A DNA stretch of 64,000 bases from assembly GCA_010093705.1 (NCBI GenBank), contig MU006089.1, positions 353,570 to 417,569 of the forward strand, in the 5' to 3' direction. This document shows, one piece after another, positions 9,389 through 21,101 of the stretch. Each line of letters starts with the position of its first letter. The stretch's first letter is position 1. Position numbers and translations under genes: made by a program. This DNA is from Patellaria atrata CBS 101060. Its lineage: Eukaryota > Ascomycota > Dothideomycetes > Patellariales > Patellariaceae. The notes below the pieces were generated by a model. The model worked only from the letters and a program-made list of their open reading frames with translations. It was not told the origin of the DNA and did not search any database.

Positions 9389-11113
9389 ATGTCAGATCTC
9401 AAGGCCACCGTTGCTGAGACTAAGCGAGGATTCCACGTTGAAGGGTACGAGAAAATCGAATACGACTTTACGTTCCTAGACGGCATTTTCAACGTAAAGA
9501 ATAATGACCTCGCAAAGTGTTACGAACGATGGGGTCGTTCTCTCGCAGTTATGGACTTGAACATTTTCAATGTCTATGGTGAACAAATGCAGACATATTT
9601 CGATCATTACAACCTTGAGTTAAAGATCCACAAGACGATGATCGGTGAAAAAGCCAAATCTATGGATACATTGCTGAGTATTGTTGATTCCATGAATGAG
9701 TTTGGTATATTCCGAAAGGTGCGTGATAGATGATTCTCATACTAAAGTAAAGAACTGACTTGTGAAAGGAACCTCTGCTCGTTGTCGGTGGTGGACTGGT
9801 TACAGATGTTGCTGGGTAAAATACCACCGGTCTACTGCCACAGACTATCAAGGCACTCTGGCCCAAAGATACTCCTGAGCAGTATCAAAAGTCGGGGAAA
9901 CGAACTGTACTAACCTTGTGAATAGATTTGCCTGTGCAGCGTACAGAAGAAACACGAATTACATCCGTGTACCCACCACTGTCATAGGTCTTATTGATGC
10001 CTCCGTGTCTATCAAGGTTGCAGTTAATTATGGTAACTATAAGAACAGACTGGGCGCATATCATGCTCCAATGCATACATTCCTCGACTTTACGTTCCTC
10101 CGCACGCTACCTGAGGCTCAGATAAGGAATGGATTCGCAGAGCTCATCAAGATCTCCACCTGTGCTCATCTCGAGACATTCAATCTCCTCGACAAGTATT
10201 GCGAGGAATTGATCCGAACCGGATTCGGACGCACAGATGATGCGTCTCAAGAAGTACGAGCAGCAGCTGATGAAATTAACCGTAATGGAATCTATGAAAT
10301 GTTGAAACTGGAGACTCCAAATCTTCATGAAATTGGCCTTGACCGCGTCATTGCATATGGACACACGTAAGATTTCTCAGTCTTCTCTTTGGTATCCAAA
10401 CTGACCGAGGAGATAGATGGTCTCCATTACATGAGCTCGTTCCGGAAGTCCCACTCCGACATGGACACGCGATCTCAATTGATATGGCGTACTCTGCAAC
10501 GCTTGCAAATATGCGCGGTATCTTGAGCAATGAGGAACACAAACGCATTCTAGATTTATTCTCTCGAGCAGGACTCTCGATGGATCATCATCAGTTCAAC
10601 GAAGAGATCCTAGACAAAGGTACCAAAGCGATCCTAAGAACTCGCGATGGAAAGCTGCGCGCTGCTGTCCCTAGTCCTTTGGGCAGCTGTAGATTCTTAA
10701 ACGACGTTTCCACGGACGAGATGTACGCCGCTCTTAGGAAGCACAAGGAAATCGTCAAGGCTTATCCCCGCAATGGTGAGGGTTTGGAGGCGTTTGTCGA
10801 TTCCAGTGACACTGGCTATACTATCAATAATAAGCCAGTGGAAACCGAGTTGCCGGGTGCGAATGGTACCAATGGAGCTCACAATCAGCCTTCTGTGTTG
10901 AACGACAACACTAATGGCGTTGTCAACGGTAGTAAGGTGCAAAATGGTTTCACCAGTAAGCCATCAGTAGCCACGAAAAATGCTTCGGGACCTGAGGGTG
11001 TGAACGGTCTTCGGAAAGACAGCGTCCAGAAAGGTGTGATGATTGATGCAGGCGGACAGACGGATGTAATGGTGGATTACAGCGAGGGTTATAGCAATGG
11101 CTATCGCAACTAG
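9389..11113 (+). CDS. mysA: MysA-like sugar phosphate cyclase (demethyl-4-deoxygadusol synthase type)
   Basis: Four exons: 9389-9718, 9769-9815, 9926-10366, 10417-11113; introns 50, 110 and 50 bases; 504 residues. The protein belongs to the dehydroquinate-synthase-like sugar phosphate cyclases. Visible are the NAD-binding loop [55 protein letters not shown], the metal-ligand regions GFAELIKIS and [20 protein letters not shown]. These strings are typical of the EEVS/DDGS branch rather than of true dehydroquinate synthase. With an O-methyltransferase and ATP-grasp enzyme next door, the demethyl-4-deoxygadusol synthase role (from sedoheptulose 7-phosphate, NAD and Zn dependent) is preferred over 2-epi-5-epi-valiolone synthase. 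The last 110 residues or so are low-complexity and Asn/Gly-rich, unlike the compact family core. Confidence 0.9.
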
Positions 11114-12689
11114 AATGGTACTCCTATCTGAAGTCCCGCTGAGGCTCAATGGTGTACTGTAGAACTAGTTCTTGTAGAGGTCCTCAGGAGGACTTTTGAT
11201 ATCAAATAACAGAAGTCGGAAAAGCGACTCAGTTGTCGTCTAGTCTTGCTCCTGTAACTCGTTGTGTTGCCAATGTGACCAGCATCTGAAATCCATTGGC
11301 TTGGAAGCTTCCCTCACAGCCGCATATCCAACTCGGTGGCGGCGCGTCAAACGGAGAATTCTCGCCATTCAGAAAGCAGCACCGGCCGTTAAAAGATATT
11401 AAGAACGTCTCTAACGTCTTGATAGGAGTCGGGATGGGTTGACTGTGGAGTACAAATTTCCGATCGGTTTCCCTGAGGAAGATGTCAGAGGAAACAGAGG
11501 TACCGTTCGCTTTCTCTAGGGCAAAGTTTCTATGTCGATAGACATTGAGGATACAAGCTGTCAGAATATTCCCCAGTTGTACATGTCAGGACTCAGGAGT
11601 AATAATGGGCTTGCGCAAGTCTTGCATGCAAGGTGACCAGATAGGATTTGCCTTTGAATGCATCGTGAGGTGGACGATAGTTATTGGAGATCTTTTTTTA
11701 CCCCTTGATTGCTATGTGGTGCATAGTTTGTAGGGTTACTGAAGCCGTCCTGAGGAGCCTTCCAGTTCCCCAGTATCTGACCCCTTGGCTTGCGATGCTG
11801 CGAGTTTAAATTTGATGATCCGACGCTAATACAAAAATGAAGTTCTGCAAGTGATGAGTATACCGCAATAGGTCATATCAGGGGATGTGTGGGAGTCTTG
11901 GAGGAACTCAAATGCAACTCTTTTCTCCAAAACACCGTCTTGCCACTTTTGCGCCGTTGCATTGGAAATCTGAGCAAAAACCTTTTAGTTTTTTATCCTC
12001 TCCCTTTCAACCTTCTTCCCCTCTTCTCTTCAATCATCATTAATACGAATTTTGCTTTTTTGCGTTCAGATCGTACATCCAGATTTCCCCCTTACGGAAG
12101 TCTAGCGTCGTCGATCCCTCTCAATAAGTTTTCCAACCAGGCAAGAACTTTAGGGACCTGCATCGCTCGCTCGCCGACTACTATAATTTTCAATTTCCTC
12201 CCTTTCTACGAATCGAATCTTGCCCTGGCCCTCGAATTTCCGGTTTCTGTTAATTTTTCGCCTCGTACTTATATGTGACAAGCTGTCAATCGTGTTTCGA
12301 GGGAGCTATTATCCCAAATACCCAAAGTGCGGGTCTCCGCCTGGCACCAGCCAAACTGCACCTTTATGCGGAACGTACGAACCGAATAGAAGCCCAAACA
12401 CCGCCCAAAAACGCACGCGCAAAAAGTCACCAGGCCAATCCCACTTCGCTGAAACTGCAACTACCTTTTCCTCGATCTTTACAACCGTGAACGACCTCAT
12501 TCGTATAAAAACGCGAGATGCCTTGAGTTGTCGAAGCTACTACATATCTAAACCTTAATTGCACATGTATATGGCTTGCGCTCCGCCACCTTCCTCTGAA
12601 AGAAAAACTCCCGATACGACGAACGATTCCTGTACGACGCAAACGCTTAACGGCCATTAACCTCTAGTAATATAAGGTGCATAAGCACC
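11114..12689. other. Intergenic, no gene seen
   Basis: About 1.6 kb between mysA and the kinesin gene. A pyrimidine-rich tract near 11985-12040 and CT-rich DNA further on suggest a fungal promoter and 5' leader for the kinesin. Short ORFs on both strands show no family features. Confidence 0.6.
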
Positions 12690-15651
12690 ATGGCTACTAC
12701 AATACCACGACCGTCCCGCCCTTCTCTAAACCCTCCAACTGGACCATTGCCATCATTGCCAGTACCGAAATCGCGGAAGAGTACTGCAAACGTTCCAACA
12801 TCGCCAGCCTCCAGTCGAGCACCGTCAACATCGCTGTTACCGACAGCTGCGTCTAACCGTGCCGTATCTTCGTCCGCTTTGCCAACACGCCCATACAAGC
12901 ACCACTCAAACTCAACATCCAATGTCCCCACACTATCTACCCCACAATCCCCTGCGGGACCTGCTCCTGGAAAGATACTTCGAAAGACAATAAGTATTGG
13001 CGCCTTTCCCCAGCCTCCCAGAAGTGTCGGTCGTAATTCGAGCCATCCCCCAAGTCCCCTATCGGCGAGTGCTACACCTGGAGAGGGGATAGACAACAAA
13101 TTACTGGCGGTCGCTAAGAGTATCCCAGCCAGGGAGAGCAGTCTTCGAAGGAAGAGCACAAGAGTCTCGGGCATTGGGACGACATTGAGAAGTCCCCTAG
13201 GTTCCCCCAGTCTTATAAACAGCAGTGATAAATGCGTTTCCCCGAGTACGTTACTCAACTTACCATCACCACCACAGAGTCGAACATCTTCCCCACAAGG
13301 ATCATACGCTACGGGAACAACATTCGAGGATTACGGCGAGGATGAAGCTCGAGGTAGAGACGGAGCTTCGGCTGATCACGGGAAATCAGATAAGCAGACA
13401 TCACAGAAAGATTCCAAGGGCAATGTCATCGTGAGTGTGAGGGTCAGACCGGATGCGGGCAGTAATGAGGGCAATAAACCCGAGTTAGAATGGATGGTCG
13501 ATGGGCGGCGGTCCTTGATTTCATATAGAGGAAAAGAAGGCGGTGAATATTACTACGGTTCGCATTGATACGAAGCTCACTTTTGGATATTCCCCACTAA
13601 CTACTTCAGATAATGTCTTTACAACCCACGACAATAATGCTCGAGTGTACGATTCGGCTGCGAAGCGCCTGGTACGACGAGTCATGGAGGGATATCATGG
13701 CACAGTGTTTGCCTATGGTATGACTGGTACGGGTAAAACCTTCTCTATGCAAGGGACAGCAACATCTCCAGGAGTAATCCCTTTGGCCATCACCGATATT
13801 TTTTCATTCATCAGAGAAACACCAAACCGGGAATTCCTTCTTCGCGTAAGTTACTTGGAGATTTACAATGAGAAAATTCATGATCTACTATCGGCCCCCG
13901 GCGTCACTGCAAATGGTCAAGCTGCACCTCAGGAAGAAATCAAATTGAGGGAGGACAGCAAGCGTGGGGTATATGCGACACCTCTGAAAGAAGAGATTGT
14001 GCAGAGCCCTACCCAGCTTTTACGAGTCATTGCAAGGGGTGACAACGCAAGGCGAACGGGTAGCACCCAATTCAATGCGCGAAGCTCTCGAAGTCACGCA
14101 GTCGTTCAGATCGTTGTTGAAAGTCGAGAGCGAATTCCTGGCAGTGGAAGCCTACATGAGAGCAAGCGAGCAGCAATACCACCAGGTGGTGTTCGTGTAT
14201 CAACCCTCAGCTTGATCGATCTTGCTGGCTCTGAAAAAGCGGCGGAGAGCAAAGAACGGCGCACTGAAGGTGCACACATCAACAAGAGCTTGCTTACCCT
14301 TGGCACTGTTATTGCGAGGTTGTCTACGGATAAGGACAAATCCGGCAATGTTTCCGACAAGGATACGAAACATCTACCCTACCGAGATAGTAAGCTCACA
14401 AGGTTGTTGCAACCTGCCCTTTCGGGAAATTCCTTGGTTAGCATTCTTTGCACTATCCAAATTGGAGCCGCAGGGAGCGTTGCTGCTGCACATTCACATA
14501 CCGGCGAGACTTTGAATACTTTGAAGTTTGCTTCGCGTGCAAAGAATAATATCGTCAGTCATGCAAAGAAAGCCGAGGAAGCTTTAGGCTCCAGTGCTGA
14601 TGCAGGGAGTCGCGCATTGCTCGATCGATACCGAATGGAGATTACCGAATTGCGTAAACAACTCGAGACTCAAAACAAAGCAAACCAGGACGCCAAGAAA
14701 GAAGTGGAAGAAGAGGAAGAGAAAGCCAGGGAGCGAGAAGCTGAGGTTCGACACGAGGAACAAATGCTCGAGATGCAACTTGCTCGTACAGCTCTCAAAG
14801 AACGCATCGAGCATCTCAATCGACTCATTCTCAGTTCTAAGTCTCTGGGTGTTAATGCTAACCGCTCATTCTCGGCGCTGAGTCTACAGCATCGTGGGTC
14901 GACCATCAGCAATAATGAGTTCAATACAACTTCAGCCCGTTCTTCAACTAGCCATAGTCATACCACGCTGGAGGCTCCTCAACGACAATCATCCTCTGGT
15001 TCAACTGCCGCGCCTCTTACGCCTCCATCTACAGGCTCTAACGGGATACCTGGTGATAACCATTCGGAGGATGATTCGATCGGAGAGAACGGAGACGGAT
15101 CTGCTACTGCAGCAGTGCAAATTCGAGCTCTGCAAGCCGATCTAGCGGATAAGAATCGATACATATCCACGCTAGAAAAACGGTTGCTCCAAGCCCGACG
15201 GTCAAGCCACTCGAGAGTGTCGATGAGTTTTGCGAACTCGCACCGATTGAACGGCGCGTTAGGCGAGGACGGCGGTGCTGAATCTTTACTCAAAGAAAAA
15301 GACGCCGAAATCGCAGATCTACGGGCTAGATTAGATGATAAAGATCGTATGGTTTCGGCATTAAGGTCTGCTGCTAGAAAGAGAGATGTTGCAGATCTCT
15401 CCATAGATACGTCGTCGACCTCCGAAAGGAGAACAAGCTCTTTTCATCGCAGCGAGAGTAGTGTTGCCAGTTCATTTAAAGCCACGCCTGTCAGTCCAGT
15501 TGGACTCCTCTCCCCAGCGATCAAGGAGAGGACCAGAGGAGTAGAAGAAATGACTAGAATACTAGATGAGATGATTTCCGATAGAGTAGAGAGTGGACAG
15601 CTGATACGGAGCTCGAGGAACAGTATCAGAGTCCCGAGCGAAAGTAGATGA
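12690..15651 (+). CDS. kip2: Kip2/kinesin-7-type motor protein
   Basis: Exons 12690-13557 and 13610-15651, intron 13558-13609 with branch-like ACTAAC; 969 residues. Residues 1-243 form a Ser/Pro/Thr-rich basic extension. The motor starts near 244 (GNVIVSVRVRP) and contains the P-loop AYGMTGTGKTFSM (about 326-333), SYLEIYNEKIHDLL, switch I NARSSRSHA, switch II LIDLAGSEKA and HINKSLLTLGTVI. A coiled coil follows from about 615 (LLDRYRMEITELRKQLE...). A second helical segment near 810 precedes a Ser-rich tail. A long basic extension, central motor and C-terminal coiled coil match fungal Kip2, a plus-end-directed microtubule motor that stabilises cytoplasmic microtubules and carries dynein and CLIP-170. 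Assignment to Kip2 rather than another kinesin-7 is from architecture. Confidence 0.88.
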
Positions 15652-17307
15652 GAGACGAAGATTTGCATAACGTTCTTCATGCGTTCACGGGGCGGCGTTT
15701 CGGAGTCGCATAGCACTTGACTTGCTTCTATCAGGGCGACATTTGGTTTATCTGGTTTATCGCGCAGGATAGTCAGGGGACACTAAAGGCGTTAAAGGAG
15801 ATTTCTTACCTTCTTCTTTACAGTTCTTCTTTTGTATTCTTTGCACCCATTTTCTCGGCGATACCCTCTTACTGTTTTCATTCATTCTTAATATTCCATT
15901 CTGCTATGTCGTTTTGTAACTCGTCATGTGTTTGATTGTCGTTCCCGGGGGTTTCGCATAAGTCACCGTCACCTGACACGACGAATAAAACGCGTGTCCG
16001 AGGAGACAATTTGCCGATTACTGGAAAGGCGGATACATATTGTACTATTACCCATATCGTAATATAGACGACATGTCTACATTAATGAGAGGCCATTGTG
16101 ATGAAACTAATCAGATGCTGATCCTATCGGCTCTTTGTCGCCGTTGACATTTCTCGCTTGCTGTATGTACTGTTCGCTGTACGGCTCTCAGATCTAACCC
16201 CGTCTAGGGCTCCATTCGTCTCTACTCCGTATTTCTAACTCAAGGCTCTTCTTGATCGACATGTACAATGATAAGAGTCAGATCTGCCTTACCGTCATAC
16301 CGTGAGGGGGGGACAAACCAATTGTCAGAAGATGTTTGGTTGGTTGGGTACAACTACACAAAAGATGACAGCTACACCTGTCAATCCTCTTATGCAGACC
16401 TATATACTGACCCTATACAGGTCCATTTACAGGTCCATTTACAGTTAAACGGTTATACACAAGCCTGGTTTCAGGAAGATTGATGAGTGTGGATCTCGAA
16501 ATCCGCACGTAGTATGATCGATCCCTTCCCCCACTTGGCGTCTTCGGCTCGCATTCCAGAAACGGTCAGGGGTTTTTGGATGGGAATATTTGGGAATCTG
16601 TGGGGTTGGAGGTTTCGTCGTCGTTTCATCTTTCGACACAACGCCGTATCATAGGCAAGAAAAAGATGAGGATAACGCACAATTTGTTCACGCTTCCCAC
16701 ACGCCGTGAAACTTGCAGACACAAGTACCGCGCCTTGGGCAATCTATGCATCCGCTCTATCCACTAAGTTGCCCTTTTCCTTACCTTGATCATCACTCTC
16801 GCTCTCCCTTCCATGTTCCCATCCCGCATTCTCTAGAACTAGGCTGGCAGGCCCGGACCGCATTCTTGATTTCTTTCTACTTGGCTGCCTCTATCACCTC
16901 TTTTTGTTTCTTTCTCCTGCCTCTCACAATTTTGTTTCGTTCGTGTCTCTCCTTGACGGATGATGGCGTTGGCTTCAGTTACTTCATAAAACTTTTCTCG
17001 TGTTAGCCCAGTCAGATCGGGGAATCCGCATCGTTGGACCTACAAAAGTACTGTCACCTTTCTACCCGCTGGGAAATCCATATAGGACGGGATCCTTTTT
17101 GTCATACCAGAGCCGCGGTTGACCAGCAGCTGTAGTCATTGACATCTTAATATTTTCCGCTTCCTCTTTCCACCTCATCTGAGTGAAACCCGTCCCACAC
17201 CTTCAGGCCAAGGTGTATTCTTTCTTCCTTCTTACATTTCTTCAATAAAACTATACACGCTCTGGCCTTCTTGATTGAACGGACCAGAACTCATTATCCA
17301 AATAGAT
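15652..17307. other. Intergenic, no gene seen
   Basis: About 1.65 kb. It holds a short tandem repeat at 16417-16444 and pyrimidine-rich DNA near 16750-17000, probably the promoter and leader of the following gene. Confidence 0.6.
16417..16444. repeat. 12-base tandem repeat
   Basis: ACAGGTCCATTT is repeated about 2.3 times head to tail in noncoding DNA. Confidence 0.7.
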
Positions 17308-19385
17308 ATGCTTATCACACCTAAAACATCAAGCAAAAATATGCATAGCAGACGAAATCCTAGTCTGACTATCTCGTCTACTTCCTCCTTATCAGTAGGC
17401 TCTTCTCATTCACTGCTCTCTCCGAGAATCAGCTCTAGTCGGGAAAGCCGTGGACTCCTTTCCCCTTCACCACCACCTTCTCCGGCTCTACCGTCTCTAA
17501 TCCCCCGCCATGGAAAGAGACCCATACCCAGGAGCCAGACCTGGAACCTAATAAAGTTATTACTTACTACTTGCGTTGTCGTGGTCCTAGCATGGCTCGG
17601 TATACGCTCATACACCAGCAGCAAAACTATGACCGCTCCGGTCCCAGCAGAGGGTGAGCAGGGGGACTATGAAATGGTTGGGGATAGCTCCTTACCCCGT
17701 GATCCATCCGTAGTTATGGTCGCAGACAAGAATGGAAAGCCCAAATGGACCGTCTCGATCCCTCAGAATGTAGGTTTCCCATTGCGTCCAACCCAATACG
17801 CGGAACTCTGCTCGCAGACCATGGAGATGTCCCATCATATGACAGAAGCCACCGGGAAGAAATTGAATAAGAGACACAAGGGATACTATTTCAAGGATCC
17901 TTCATTCGTAGACATTCTAGAAGCTGAAGAGCAGGGTTTTCTTCCGCCATACCAGCAATCCCTCGTATCCGACGACCACGGTGCGGGAGAAAATGGTGCT
18001 AAGGTATGCAACAGCAGCCTAACATTCGTTCTCGAGACCTCAGACGCAGGTCTCGGCAACACATTGCTCGGTCTCTGGATGTCATACGGGCTTGCGCAAA
18101 AGGAGGGGCGTGCCTTTTTCGTCGATGACACGAGATGGTATGTTGCGTCACCCTTCAGCTTTCCATCCTCCTTCTAGCGCCCCCCGATATGCTACACAGA
18201 CGTAACCCCATCGCGCATTTGACGGCGAATCATATAGCTAATCTTGATGCTCGGGATAGGGCTTACGGGAACTACTCGACGTACTTCGCCCCGGTGCCCC
18301 AACAATCGTGCACTCCACCTCCCGCTTCGCATATTTTGCCTTGTCCCCATACGGCGCGCCACCTCGTTATTTCCGCCGCGACGTATCGACACCACTTCGG
18401 CCACGCGTTCCAGGAGCAGTTCGAGGACGCACACAAGATGGAAGTCCAGCGCCAGCAGAAGATCTTCACCTTCCTACGCGCCGGCTACGAAACCCTCTTC
18501 AAGCTCCCGCCCGACGACGCAGCGTATGTCGAGCAGCGCGTAAAACAGATCTACGCCCCCGTCCGCGAGAAGGGCGGCATAGCGATCGGGCTCCACATCC
18601 GTCGCGGGGACAAACATCCCTACGAGTATCAGTACAGCAAGGACTACCTTCCCCTAACCCGCTACGTAGACGCTGCGCGGGACATGCTGATCGCGTATTT
18701 CGAGGCCGACGGGCCACCCTCTCCCATCGTCTCTGCGCTCAACACAATCACCTCCGTCGTCGCGACCACGTCCCGTAAGATGGCGCAGAAAAAACCAAAC
18801 CCCCACCATCAACATAGTAGAAAGGGAAATATAGGTGGACGACCCTCCGCGCTCGACGCCGAACTGGCCTCCATCACCGTCCTCGCGTCCGACGATCCAG
18901 ACGTGTACGTCGCGCCCGAGACGAGCGCGACGAAGCGGGCTCAGGACCGCATCGTGCTGGCCAGCAAGAAGACGCTCGAAGCGGCGTCGTCCAAAACCCA
19001 CGGCTCGGCCAAGAAACCGTTCGTAGACGACGTCTCGGGCTGGGAAGGCGGCTTCTACCACGACGTCTTCTGGGGCCTCGGCCGGAGCGCCAAGTGGAGC
19101 GTCGCTCACCAGGCTCACTCGTCCCCCCCTTCGTCGTCCGCTGTTTCTGCGCCCGTGGATGAACGCGTTCCGGAGCCTATCATGCACCTCCGCTCTCTCG
19201 TCGGGCGGTCTTACCTCCTCGATCTCGCGGTCCTGAGTCGTGCCGATGGCGTCGTGTGCGGCGTCAGCGCTGTCGGGTGCAGAGTGTTGGGCGTCATGAA
19301 GGGGTGGAGCGATGTTGGAGAGGAGGGAGGGGGGTGGAGGAATGTGGATGGGGAGTTTGAGTGGAGGGGGTTGGAGTGGAAGTGA
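17308..19385 (+). CDS. Type II membrane fucosyltransferase-like glycosyltransferase
   Basis: Exons 17308-18137 and 18260-19385, intron 18138-18259 (GTATGT...GGATAG), 651 residues. The join gives FFVDDTRWAYGNYSTYF; an earlier TAG acceptor at 18177 would run into a stop. A Ser-rich cytosolic part is followed by one membrane helix (about 79-99, LIKLLLTTCVVVVLAWLGI) and a lumenal domain. TSDAGLGNTLLGLWMSYGLA, LHIRRGDKHPYEYQYSKDYLP (motif at about 389) and LAVLSRADGVVCGVSAVGCR resemble the nucleotide-sugar-binding blocks of alpha-1,6-fucosyltransferase-type enzymes. It probably acts in the Golgi; donor and acceptor are inferred only. A Ser/Lys/Pro-rich insertion of about 120 residues lies between the last two blocks. 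Exon 2 is clearly more GC-rich than the surrounding DNA. Confidence 0.75.
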
Positions 19386-20170
19386 TCTCCCCACCCCCAG
19401 CACACAAAAATCCGAAGCGAGGGGTTGGAGAGGATTATGGATGAAAGAGAAGTCTCGTTCGTTGATATACCATTTCCTGGAGTTGGTCTACACAGCATCC
19501 CCGGCGTTTTTTTTTTTTTAAAATTTTATTTTTTTTAATTTTCTTTCATTTTAGCATGTCCCAGAATGGCTCGAGGGCCTGGTAGAGACTTAAAAGTACA
19601 ATACATAGGAGGGGGAAATGAGGAATCGAAATCATCTACACCTATCATATACCAGATATTTGAGCGCTGAAAGACGTCTTCTTCTCTCTGAGTTGATGTT
19701 GGCTTGCTAGAGACCTGTTTTTGTTATCCCTTCCACTTAGAGCCATAGGTATCTTCACACCTTGTTACTGTTGGAGATCATGGCTCTCCACTGTTCGGCA
19801 AGGTGCTGATAACTCTGGATCGGAAGGATGCATGGGTATTTCTAGCCCTACGTGACTTCCTAGAGCGGAATTCCTAGATGTAAATCTATGGCCAAAAGTT
19901 CATAAGCTGATGGGTGTGAGTTATAAAAGGGCTGATGGTATGAAGTACATGGTACAGGAGGTAAGGTTGGACAGCTTGGCAGAGGTGGCAGAGTACGGTA
20001 TTTTCAGAACGCTACCTTTAGGGAACCGAATATATACAATGTTCAGTAAATCATAGCTCACACTTTATTGATAGCTATACTATCAGCAGTTCCTTATGAT
20101 GTCAGATGTATCAATCCCGCAGCTCCATGTTTTCTTTCAGCTCCTACAATCTCAACGGGCCTCAGGAAAT
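19386..20170. other. Intergenic, convergent gene ends
   Basis: About 785 bases between two convergent genes. An A/T homopolymer-rich stretch lies at 19508-19553. No gene seen. Confidence 0.6.
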
Positions 20171-21101
20171 TTAGGAGAGATGTTGCTTGAACCACTCAAT
20201 GCCCTGCTTTTCCGCATCATCCATGGCCTTCTTGTCCTTCTCGCTACTCCAATCACCGCGAAGGCTGAACCCATGGACTTGGTCCTATGACAACGGTCAG
20301 CAGAGTTTCATGTATCGTTCAGTCCGTTACTTACCTCATAAGTCCGGATTTCATGAGGAACGGAGGACTTCTTCTCCAAAATCTCGCGGATCTGATCTAC
20401 CTGCTTCTCATCAAGTAGGCTATCTTTTGATCCTACGGCGAAGCTTATGGGCTTTGTGATGGGGTCAAAGTCACCCGGGATAGTGACTAAGGACGGATGG
20501 CAGGCATATACTGCGTCAACTCCCATTCCTGGTTCATCCGAACCATGTGCTGTCAGAACAGCATATCGACCACCCCAACAGAAGCCAATCACGCCGATCT
20601 TATTCGTGCCAGGAATCACCCGGACAGCATTGATGAAGCTATCGATAAGAGGTTTTGTAACAGCTTCCCGGTGCTTTGCCAACCAGGGCATCAGTGTCGT
20701 TCCGACCTTTGCTGTTTTGGCCGCTTTTTCAAGAAGAGTCAGGTTTTCCCGTACCGGAAGCGGGGGTTCGACATCTTGGAGGAACTCGATTGGGAGAGAG
20801 TCGCCCTGGTGGAAGTCGGGAACGTAGCAATAGAAGCCGGCTTTTGCGTACCCGTCCGCAAGGAGGCGGATATTGGGGAGTCGCCAACCGAAGACTTGAT
20901 ATATCAGTACAGTACCATAACTTCGATGGGAATTCGCCACTTACTATCAGTGATGAAAATGATGGTCTTCTCGGTTGAATCAGACTCGGGCTCTGAAACG
21001 TAGGTATTTAGGCCTCCGACTGTGATCTCACGTCCCGAGGGTTTGCCTTCTTGGATTTTACCAGAAAGGCAGCACGAGCTTACTCCTACGCCTGTGGACA
21101 T
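20171..21101 (-). CDS. Dienelactone hydrolase family protein
   Basis: Exons 21101-20945, 20894-20335 and 20284-20171, introns of 50 bases each, 276 residues. The joins restore IIFITDIFGWRLPNIRLLADGYAK, typical of this alpha/beta hydrolase family. The nucleophile elbow is GFCWGGRYAV with Cys in place of Ser, as expected for dienelactone hydrolases. The catalytic His lies in DQVHGFSLRGDW near the C-terminus, and the Asp probably in the SFAVGSKDSLLDEK segment. The N-terminus MSTGVGVSSCCLSGKIQEGKPSG matches the cytosolic fungal branch that includes yeast Aim2. Members hydrolyse lactones in aromatic catabolism or act on unknown esters; the substrate here cannot be told. Confidence 0.9.

Noticed and set aside
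12647-13258. 203-residue minus-strand open frame
   Set aside because: It is the antisense shadow of the Ser/Pro-rich N-terminus of the kinesin; the plus-strand frame leads into an unmistakable motor domain.
18138-18177. Early TAG acceptor at 18177 for the fucosyltransferase-like gene
   Set aside because: The 40-base intron would be too short and the join soon meets a stop; the acceptor at 18259 restores the expected TRWAYGNYSTYF.
17308-19385. Fucosyltransferase-like gene as a tailoring gene of the mycosporine cluster
   Set aside because: Fungal mycosporines can be glycosylated, but this enzyme is a type II membrane Golgi-type protein, 6 kb away and separated by a kinesin gene.
18654-19403. 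249-residue minus-strand open frame
   Set aside because: Shadow of the GC-rich second exon of the fucosyltransferase-like gene.
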